Positions 55,836 to 64,000 of a stretch of DNA of 64,000 nucleotides are shown here, piece after piece. The stretch lies in the NCBI GenBank assembly GCA_030159075.1, contig BROG01000344.1, positions 124,001 through 188,000 on the forward strand. Direction: 5' to 3'. The DNA comes from Atrina japonica. Lineage: Eukaryota > Mollusca > Bivalvia > Pterioida > Pinnidae. Below the pieces are notes generated by a model. It saw only the letters and a program-made list of their open reading frames with translations. It searched no databases and was not told the DNA's origin. The first letter of the stretch is position 1, and each line of letters opens with the position of its first letter. The position numbers and the translations under genes were made by a program.

Positions 55836-56870
55836 GAAATCATCTAAGTGTTCCACCAAGCCTTTGTCTGTTTTACTCACCAAACTTCTTACACATATAA
55901 AACAAGGTCTTCAGAAGTACTGTACAACGGCCTACTCAAGGAGCGGAGTCAATCAGATGTGGATCCTAAAGAATTCAAAAGAATTGTTGGAACATTAAAA
56001 GTCTCCAAATTTTAAACATATTACAAGCATCAAGTCTTTTGATTTTTCGACCATGTACACACCACCAGAAACTCAAAAACAGATTAAAATCTATTATACA
56101 AAACTACTATGTATACAAAAATGGAAATCGCAGTTATTTAGTGTTAAGTTATGAAGAACCTCATTTTGTAAAGAAACACTCCAATTCCAATAACAAGTAC
56201 ACTGAAGACGATATCATCAAGATGCTGGGGTTTCTGGTAGACAACATCTTCGTGGTTTTTGCGGGAAGGGTTTTCCAACAAATTGTCTGCATTCCAGTGG
56301 GTACCAATTGTGCACCTCTCTTGACTGACAACTTTTTTATTCATATGAAGCGGAATTTATATATTCTCTGCTCTCCGAAGGAAATAAACTGTTAGCATCT
56401 CGGTTCAATTTCACTTTTAGATATATCGACAACGTCCTATCTATAAATAATTCAATTTGTTTTTTAATAAATGGTTTTTTTTCTGAGAGCGAAACGACTC
56501 GGCCAATAAATTACTTACACAAGGTTACGTTTTGAAACGCTTGAAATCGTCGTTAAAGAAGTTTTATGATCGATATGGGGATCTTGTTAAACAATATGAA
56601 TTCCCCCGTACCGGAATATTAGATAGTATTTAGTGTTGACTTCCTTTCGTCAATTCGTCAATCATATCTAAAAGTAACTGATGACAATTTCACCGAACTT
56701 GACCTTTTCACTGAAGTCGTGAGGTTTCCATTTCCATTTGCGACGGGTGTGGCATGTTGGCAGAGGACTCTGACTCGTTCCGGGCACCTGGTTCATTCCC
56801 GTATGGGATTCGCATTTGTTCTTTATGTCGAGACCATTTACATATTTCGTTTGTCGTATTCTAATGGACT
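55836..56870 (+). pseudogene. Diverged Penelope-like RT pseudogene
   Basis: STKPLSVLLTKLLTHIKQGL, RSGVNQMWILKNSKELLEHL and SFDFSTMYT, then a frameshift into KLKNRLKSIIQNYY, HFVKKHSNSNNKYTEDDI, IPVGTNCAPLL, then FTFRYIDNVLSINN (YIDD reads YIDN) and NKLLTQGY..RLKSSLKKFY. The tail (gacgggtgtggcatgttggc..gggcacctgg) is a distant version of the other copies, so this is a separate subfamily. Confidence 0.8.
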
Positions 56871-57139
56871 TAATGATAATATATATAAAAGATGTAGAAG
56901 ATTTGGTATATTATTACATTTTGTACAAAAGGACAAGGGAAATAATAAGTGTATTTTAGGCCTACATTATACATTTTATAGTAATGTAGCACAGAAAAAG
57001 TTATATGTATTTTAAAATTCTACATGCATGCAGCGTAGAAAAAATGTAATTTGACTTGTGATCGTACAATATTTTAGATATGATAAAGTAAAACATAATT
57101 TGTAAATGGCGATGGATTATTAATTATCGCAATACGACG

Positions 57140-57330
57140 TTAGAATAGGTAAAAATCGGAAATCAAGAATTTCATTGTTGACCAATGTTTTCATTTGATC
57201 TATATTTATCCCTAAACTGTTTTGTTAGTCTGGCCAAATTTGTTAAACTATTTGTATTTATCAAACAGTAAAACAATAAACACCCATCTGTGGCCACAAT
57301 GCCTAAATGGCTGGATGATTGTTTTATAAG
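57140..57330. repeat. 190-bp direct repeat, copy 1
   Basis: taggtaaaaatcggaaatca ... acacccatctgtggccacaa ... repeated at 58,385-58,566. The foldback transposon lies between the copies. Confidence 0.85.
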
Positions 57331-57790
57331 CTGAACAAATATCAGTTATTAGACAGAAAATATACAAATTACTTAATTTGAATTAACTAACATTCATTCA
57401 ATTTTGCTATCCGTATTTCTTTTGTCATTGTTTAAAATAGTTTTTGCTTAATATGGTTTAGTTGTTATGGATTTGTAGATGACTCTTGGTCACAGAGGTC
57501 AAAACGTAAAATCGTATGAAATGCAATGACTGGTGACAGATTAATCAAAGGAATATGAAACTTTCACAAATTAGTTCTTCTTGACATTCTCTAGAACTGT
57601 ATACTTTTTCAAGGTCAGACTAATCACAGTAACATTCTCCATAACTGTATACATTGTTTTTTTTCAATGTCATCAGGTCAAAGGTCAATGTCACAGAGTT
57701 CAAAACGTAAAATGTTATAAAATGCAATAACTGGTGGCAGGCTAATCACAGGAACATGAAACCTTCACATATTAGTCTTCTTGACATCTT

Positions 57791-58276
57791 CCAATCTAAT
57801 TAAAAACCGATCTCTCACCGCTCCGGTTTTCTGATGTGTCACGTAGAGGATCTAACGCAATCCGCTATGGGGTCACGTGCGGGTGACCTCTCGTAGATGT
57901 GTGATGTTCGACCAATAAAAATATGCGACTTACACAAATTAATGGCAAAGAGATGTTATTTATTTTATAACAAAGAAAACCGCCAGTCCGCAAAAATTCA
58001 TCGGATTATCTTTTATGATTCGAATCCATGCAGGGTTATGAATATACTTCTGTACTACCGTATTTTGTGTGTTCAGTGTTGTTTATAATGTTAGAAATGT
58101 TTACATCTCTTTGCCATTTTGATCGCTTACAAGATTATGTAAGTCGATTTTTCATTGGTCGAAAATGACACACCTACGAGGTCATCCGTACGTGATCCCA
58201 TAGCGGATTTCCTTAGATCCTATACGCGATATATCAGAAAATGGGAGCGATTATAGATCGGTTTTTAATTAGATTG
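57791..58276. mobile_element. Foldback transposon with about 170-bp inverted arms
   Basis: Left arm 57,791-57,960 and right arm 58,097-58,276 are inverted: ccaatctaattaaaaaccga / tcggtttttaattagattgg outermost, then the gggtcacgtgcgggtgacct and cgaccaataaaaa blocks with complements. Short central part without a transposase. Confidence 0.8.
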
Positions 58277-58384
58277 GACATTCTCTAGAACTGTATACTT
58301 TTTCAAAATCATCAGGTCTAAGGTCAAGGTCATCAAAAAATGTTTATATTCTGTAAATAGTGTTTTAAAATGTTCAGCACGTTA

Positions 58385-58566
58385 GAATAGGTAAAATCGG
58401 AAATCAAGAATTACATTATTGACAAATGTATTCATTTGATCTATATTTATGCATAAACTGTTTTATTACTTGGGTCAAATTTGTTAAACTATTTGTATTT
58501 ATCAAACAATAAAACATTAAACACCCATCTGTGGCCACAATGCCTAAATTGCTAGATGGTTGTTTT
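58385..58566. repeat. 190-bp direct repeat, copy 2
   Basis: Partner of 57,140-57,330, with scattered substitutions and a 1-bp deletion in the first block. Confidence 0.85.
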
Positions 58567-58569
58567 GAA

Positions 58570-59350
58570 TCTTTTATGTTGGAGGAGATATTACTGTTTG
58601 TTTTAATGTATACCAGGAAATTTCGCCATTGATTATTTTTTTTTACCCATTATCAAGAGTAAATATAATTTTGTATTGTTTTGTAAATTTAAGCACAGTG
58701 GGATTAATTCATGTACCATGTGATACCCTATAACGTTTGTGCTGGACTGTTTTTCCTATTAGTGATTGAATGACGTTAGCAGACGATATCCCGCGGTAAC
58801 GTCATTTCAGCGGGAACATTACGTAGAGTTACGTCCCATCACCAATGGATATACCAGTACCGCGCAATCGTTATCGGATATCACGTGGTACACGAATTAG
58901 TCAAGAACTAAGCCAGCAATGTTTCTCTTAATTTTGTCTACTGTTGGAGATTTATCTAGCAATTATTGATTATTTGAAAAGAAGTTGACATATCATACTT
59001 ATATTTAGGTTATAAAACGTGTGGTGTTTTTTTTTTTCAATATTGCATGCTGATTCTTTGTACGTTCACTTATAATGAAGCAGCATTCACGCTGTCGTGT
59101 TTTATTTGCTATTTCAATGGGATATATTCATAACGCTTATATAAATCGTCATTGATCAGTATCACCAAACTTTGTCATCAATATTTTTGTTTTTGACTTT
59201 GGACTACTTATTACTTTAACTTCTTTTATTTGATTTCCATGTACCCCATTATGTCTCTTGATTATTTAAGCTTAAAATGTTTGACTTTCTCTGCGGTTTG
59301 TTCATAAAATATTTGTATATGGTAATTACTGACCTGTTCATATTATACCA
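58570..59350. other. No gene recognised
   Basis: Nothing supported. A somewhat GC-richer patch at 58,760-58,900 contains gatatcccgcggtaacgtca and gttatcggatatcacgtggt. Confidence 0.5.
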
Positions 59351-59355
59351 CATAT

Positions 59356-59590
59356 ACAGACGTCTGTACCAATTGTGACGAGGATACACTCCTCACGTGT
59401 TTCATTGGACTTGACTGTGGACTAACGGCGGGTGTGACCGGTCGACAGGGGATGCTTACTCCTCCATGGCACCTGATCCCACCTCTTGGTTTCCAGAGGT
59501 CCGTGTTTGTCCATTTTTACCGGATTTGTATCTATGGCCTGGACATCCTATTGATTTATATTTTGGTATCTGAGATTTTTATATACAAGT
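59356..59590 (+). mobile_element. Solo Penelope-like 3' tail
   Basis: About 235 bp matching the non-coding tail at 42,595-42,850: gacgtctgtaccaattgtga, gggtgtgaccggtcgacagg, cctgatcccacctcttggtt and ggtatctgagatttttatat. Confidence 0.85.
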
Positions 59591-59827
59591 AAGTTTTAGT
59601 CTTTTTACACTTACAATTACTTGTTTTTATCTATGTTCAAATTTGTTAAGATCTGGAGAATATATATCAGGGATAAACAAAGACTACGATCAAATGAAGA
59701 CCATATGTTCTTGTTGTCTAAAATGATCAAAAGTGGCATAAATGATGACATCAAAATATGGACCTCAATTTATCAACATCAATTCAATAACTAAACATCC
59801 CACTGTATATTTCTAAGATTCCTTTTT

Positions 59828-60190
59828 AAAAATATAACTTTGGAAGGTTCATGATATTTAAAACCACTGGATCGTTGCCACTGTTGTCGGACCGTTTGAA
59901 TCCCCGAATGTATACATAAACCCAGTACCCGGTATTTCGAAACCAGTCGATTATTTGATACTGAAGTAATATGTTGCTCATATAGCACCATTTAAATTCT
60001 GAACTTCTCAAAAGCTAAGATATTCATCGTACAATGGGTACTCTTAGACAGATTTGGCAACACGTTTAGATTTATGATTTGGCTTTATATTATACCGTTG
60101 TTTCTGTCGGGAAAATATGTATATTAAATTCAAGCCCAACTGATGAAATCTTATTGACAGAAACGATTATCTTGAGCATTTGTTTTGAAC
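59828..60190 (+). mobile_element. Single diverged retrozyme monomer
   Basis: About 360 bases collinear with the element at 40,750-41,110: ataactttgg, then accact..tcgttgccactg, ggaccgtttgaatccccga, gcaccatttaaattc, gtactcttagacagattt, ending in the decayed hammerhead. The monomer is permuted so that the ribozyme is only at the 3' end. It sits between Penelope-tail copies (59,356 and 60,405). Confidence 0.65.
60134..60177 (+). ncRNA. Decayed hammerhead ribozyme, copy 3
   Basis: CTGATGA at 60140-60146 and GAAA at 60160-60163, with C17 at 60171. Stem I 60134-60139/60172-60177 has one C.A mismatch. Stem III has lost its C-G pair (cgattatc instead of cgatatcgtc). Core nucleotides remain but the folding is probably broken. 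Confidence 0.55.
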
Positions 60191-60404
60191 TCCATTTTTA
60201 AAACTATCAGTTTAGTATTGCTGACGATAAGCACTATAAGCATTTTAGAGTTATAAAATTATAGGGTGTCAGACAAAATGCAAGCGCTGCACAGGAACCA
60301 TGTGACGCACAGGTGCTTTATAAACCTATCCATAACTGTATATTTTAACTCGCATAAATTTATGCGATTTTTATTGATTTCAACAAGGATTTGTTCTTCA
60401 TTTA

Positions 60405-60800
60405 TTTCATTGGAGTTTTACTGTAGACGATGGGCGTGACCGGTCAACAGTGGATGCTTACTTCTCTATGACACCTGATCCCACCTCTGGATTTCCAGAG
60501 GTCCGTGTTTTCCAGTATTCACCAGATTTGTATATGTATCCTGGACATCACGAAAATTTATACCGTGGTATATGAGATTTTTATACGTTTATCTATAACT
60601 GGTTACATCATGCATTTCATTTGGATTTGACTGTGGACTCACGGCGGGTGTGATTGGTCAACAAGGGAGGATTACTCCTCCATAACACCTGATCCCACCT
60701 CTTGATTTTCAGATGTCCGTGTCCAATATTCACCAGATTTGTATCTGAGTCCTGGACATCCTGAAGATTGATACTTTGGTATATGAGATTTTATATTGCT
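60405..60800 (+). mobile_element. Two adjacent Penelope-like tails
   Basis: Two head-to-tail copies of about 195 bp (60,405-60,600 and 60,605-60,800), each from the ttcatttggatttgactg region through cctgatcccacctc to the tggtatatgagatttt end. Confidence 0.8.
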
Positions 60801-61407
60801 GAAGCTGTAGTAGAACATTGATAAATGGGAGCTGAAAGATGGTTATCATTAGAAATGTTATTATTTTTTATAGAATAATGCAATACGTTGTCCTTTTGTA
60901 GATCAGAATAAAAGCAATAAAATAAAGAAACCCAAATAAAAATCAGTAAATCGAAAATGGATAGAATATAAAATTTTAAACTTTCATGATCAAATGAAGC
61001 TATGGCATTAAAATCTATATCATCGTAAAATTTCATTTTTAAAAAATACGGTAACTGTATCTGATCGTCTTTCCTTTTAATATTTAATGATTTGATAAAG
61101 ATGAATCCTTTTGCACCTGAATAATAACGAATTATAATTCAGATGTTGATATGATTTTACAGCAATCAATGTCACATTCATACATGTCATAGAGCATGTA
61201 ATAATTGTTGTAATTGTTGTTATTCAAAATGCATTAATTTTTACCTTCCTCTGATAACGTCAATTATTCAGTAGCCTATGTGTAATTTAATATTTGGAGA
61301 CAATTTGTAAACAATAAATATCATTTATCCTAAATAATGAGTGAATTAGGTGGAATATTATTGAAATCTGATACATCAAATTAGCTGATTTATTAATCAT
61401 ATCTATA

Positions 61408-61445
61408 TATCTTGTTTGTTTGTTTGTTTGTTTATTGTTGTTTAA

Positions 61446-61487
<42 letters not shown>

Positions 61488-61704
61488 AATGCCGGTGAAG
61501 GGCTTCAAATTTTGGCCTATACTCGGCACTTACGGCCATTGAGCAGTAGGGTTCTTTAACGTGCCAACACCTACTGTGACACGGGGACCTCCAGCTTTTA
61601 CTGTCTCATCCGAAAGACAGGAAACCAACCTGTCGCCGGCGGGACTCGAACTCACGACCTCACGATCCAGAGTCGAGCGCGCTACCGACTGAGCCAGGCC
61701 GGCT
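61408..61704 (-). mobile_element. tRNA-derived SINE, full-length (family 1)
   Basis: The minus strand begins GCCGGCCTGGCTCAGTCGGT (pol III box A), then GAGTTCGAGTCCCGCCGG (box B). A body domain with ccgagtataggccaaaattt follows, then a (CAAA)n tail at 61,410-61,430. It has a tRNA head, unrelated body and simple-repeat tail. Confidence 0.88.
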
Positions 61705-61709
61705 CATCT

Positions 61710-63340
61710 ATATATCTATGCTAATATATGCACTATCTACTATGACTACGGTTCAGCGCACGTTTTTGCCTTTGGTAAAGATCCTTGATTTTTTTTTTTT
61801 AATTTTCTGATTTTTATTTAAGTAGCAGAATAATGTAATTTTAATGATTCTATACAATATTTTTAAAACTATCCGAATAACAATTTAAAGTAAAATTGAT
61901 AGGTAATCATTCGCTTATCATTTTCACACTTTTTTCCTATTTGCAATAGTTTCCGGTCAACTCTGACGCACGATTTCTCAATTATGACATCATAGCACGT
62001 CAGAAAATGTATCATTATATGATTTGACTTTAAGGGGATTGTAATCCTAATCTTTATAATATCTAGATCTGGGTGATATTGTCTTTTGTCCGTCTGTTTA
62101 CATTTTTTTAAACTTTTAAAGAAACATTAATTAGATAACTAGCTCATATTTACTGATGATCGTAAAATATATAGAAATGATTAATAGTCTGAAGGAACAC
62201 AAACATACATTAGGAAACCATAAATGATTATCTGGCAGCCCTATATTAAATAGCCCACGCTAAAGGACTCCTATATTTAACAAAATTTACCATGCCAACT
62301 CAATTTAATATGCACTTGATTTATACATTTAAAAGACATCAAATCTAAACGGTCAAAATTCCATATGTCATATGTATGGAGTAAGTAATATTTGCACAAC
62401 TAGAGAGGTGTAAATCATTGATACAGAAATTCTAAAAGCTATGAAATACAAGCAAACAAACAAAACCAATACGAACATATACAAACTTTTTTTCACGTTC
62501 TTTGCGAAATGGTATTCTCAAGGTGTGATTATTTGTCGGGTAAAATAAGGTTTTGAGTATACGCACCCGTATTGATAAAGTTGAATGGTCACAGCGTTTA
62601 CAAATGTTTCTATTGTGCGCAGATGTAGTTAATTTCCGTTGCTAATGTTACAGGTTTTGGAGACGAAAAAACATTAGCAACGAATAAAATTCAACCAGGT
62701 CCACTGTTTTCTTGAACTTGACTTTAAATTGTCTCTAGCGATTTCAAAATTGCTTATTCATACTGCTTATGTCACAATTATATCCCAAGACTCTACACAA
62801 GGCAAAATAGGACATGCATGTTGCTAATGTTAATTATGATAAACAGGAAGAAAAATAAAAGAAATAAAAACATGTAAGGTACTCTTTTTAGATCAATATT
62901 GGATATACTCTTCAAAAAATCATTATACACAATAGCTATTTTTCAATAACATCTCAAAAAGGACGTCAGAATAAATGGGAATTCATTTCGTCCTGTTTTA
63001 GGCCCAATTCTTACATAAACAGTAAATCATTTTATTTGAATATGTATCAGTTTGATGTAATATTACACAAAATATCATCATCATGCATAAAAAATTAAAT
63101 AATTAGTTAAAGTTATTAGTTTAATTAATTTTAGTATTTCCGTCCATGTAAAAATAGAAACTTGTGAAATCTGCCAGATATATATTACAAGTGTTACGAA
63201 AAACTGTATCTTTGGCATGAAATTTTTATATCAGTCGTTCATGCGAAACACAATTTAAAGCAAATGCCAAATTTAACTTTCAGATTAGAGAAATAAATAT
63301 TTATATTTATGAGAGATAGTATGAGGTTCGGTTAATAAAT
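61710..63340. other. No gene recognised
   Basis: AT-rich; no open frame with a motif. gttgctaatgtta recurs near 62,638 and 62,820. Confidence 0.5.
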
Positions 63341-63344
63341 TACA

Positions 63345-63415
63345 AACACAGTAACACTTTACAAATCCGGACCAAAACTGCAATACTAAGAGTTGGATCA
63401 GGTGTAATGGAGAGA
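63345..63415 (-). mobile_element. Short Penelope-like tail fragment
   Basis: Inverted: ttacaaatccggacc, then gttggatcaggtgtaatggag. Only about 70 bases. Confidence 0.45.
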
Positions 63416-63435
63416 AAATGTTATTTCTTAAATGC

Positions 63436-63439
<4 letters not shown>

Positions 63440-63527
<88 letters not shown>
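63440..63527. repeat. (TA)n microsatellite
   Basis: Uninterrupted TA repeat of about 44 units. Confidence 0.97.
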
Positions 63528-63532
<5 letters not shown>

Positions 63533-63744
63533 GTAAAAGCAACAACAGAATTATAGACTAGTGCGTCGGACCTATGCAAATAGATACAAGTCAAGAAACT
63601 ATATAGAGCACTTAAATGACATTGGTCGAGGGTTGATATGGCATGCAATACAGATTTTGTTATGTTTTGTTGTTTTTATTATATATTTAAAATCCTACTG
63701 GTAAACAGACAACTATAAAATATCAACGATAAAAATATAATTTT

Positions 63745-64000
63745 ATTTCTATGTCGTTGCGGGTTGTTAAGACGTCTGTACCAATTGTGACGAGGATTCG
63801 TTCCTCACGTATTTCATTTGTACTTCACTGTGGACTCACGGCGAGAGTGACCGATCGACAGGGAATAATTACTCCTCTATGGCACCTGATACAACCTCTT
63901 GGTTTCCAGAGGTCCATGTTTGTCCATTTTTACCAGATTTGTATCTATATCCTGGACATCCTAAAGATTTATACTTTGGTATCTGAGAGGTTTTATATTA
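63745..64000 (+). mobile_element. Penelope-like tail at window end
   Basis: Starts gttaagacgtctgtaccaat and runs through the ggcacctgat block to ttggtatctgagaggtttta at the edge. Confidence 0.85.

Noticed and set aside
61629..61704. tRNA gene
   Set aside because: Box A and B are present but the sequence continues into a SINE body and tail shared with three other copies, and the cloverleaf is incomplete.

Overview
This is AT-rich, intron-containing animal DNA, densely packed with short interspersed elements, MITEs, Penelope-type retroelement debris, minisatellites and microsatellites. The repeat mix (tRNA-headed SINEs, Penelope-like RT fragments with a long non-coding tail, many palindromic MITEs) and the intron-rich invertebrate gene structure suggest a lophotrochozoan, most probably a bivalve mollusc. 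That assignment is an inference from repeat style; no species is claimed.

One conventional gene can be read end to end. A minus-strand CHEK2 (checkpoint kinase 2) orthologue runs from about 30,314 down to 12,133. I reconstructed 16 coding exons that splice in frame with GT-AG borders, giving 477 codons plus a stop. The protein is a short N-terminus, an FHA domain, a complete Ser/Thr kinase domain and a basic C-terminal tail. Its introns hold minisatellites (26, 37, about 90 and 88-98 bp units), several MITEs, a SINE, a 538-bp poly(T) tract and partial duplications of its own exons and splice sites.

Region by region. 1-9,500: SINEs, a decayed non-LTR retrotransposon (2,323-4,455), a Penelope tail, MITEs. 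9,500-12,100: mostly featureless. 12,133-30,400: CHEK2. 30,400-34,300: microsatellites and hairpin MITEs. 34,338-37,509: a recent direct duplication (offset about 2.13 kb) that brackets an intronless, repeat-built 267-codon ORF of unknown function. 37,960-44,400: Penelope-like retroelement remains, one of them split by a tandem hammerhead-ribozyme element. 47,960-50,287: a mosaic tandem duplication. 50,930-55,000: a 38-39 bp minisatellite split by a 2.8-kb Penelope-like insertion. 55,800-64,000: further Penelope RT and tail copies, a third ribozyme-bearing monomer, a foldback transposon and a full SINE.

The most interesting items are the hammerhead ribozymes at 40,711-40,756 and 41,070-41,115 (a retrozyme-like dimer, monomer 359 nt), the tryptophan-rich repeat ORF at 35,738-36,541, and several cases in CHEK2 where exon edges and splice sites have been copied into neighbouring introns. 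All calls come from reading the sequence; no database search was run.
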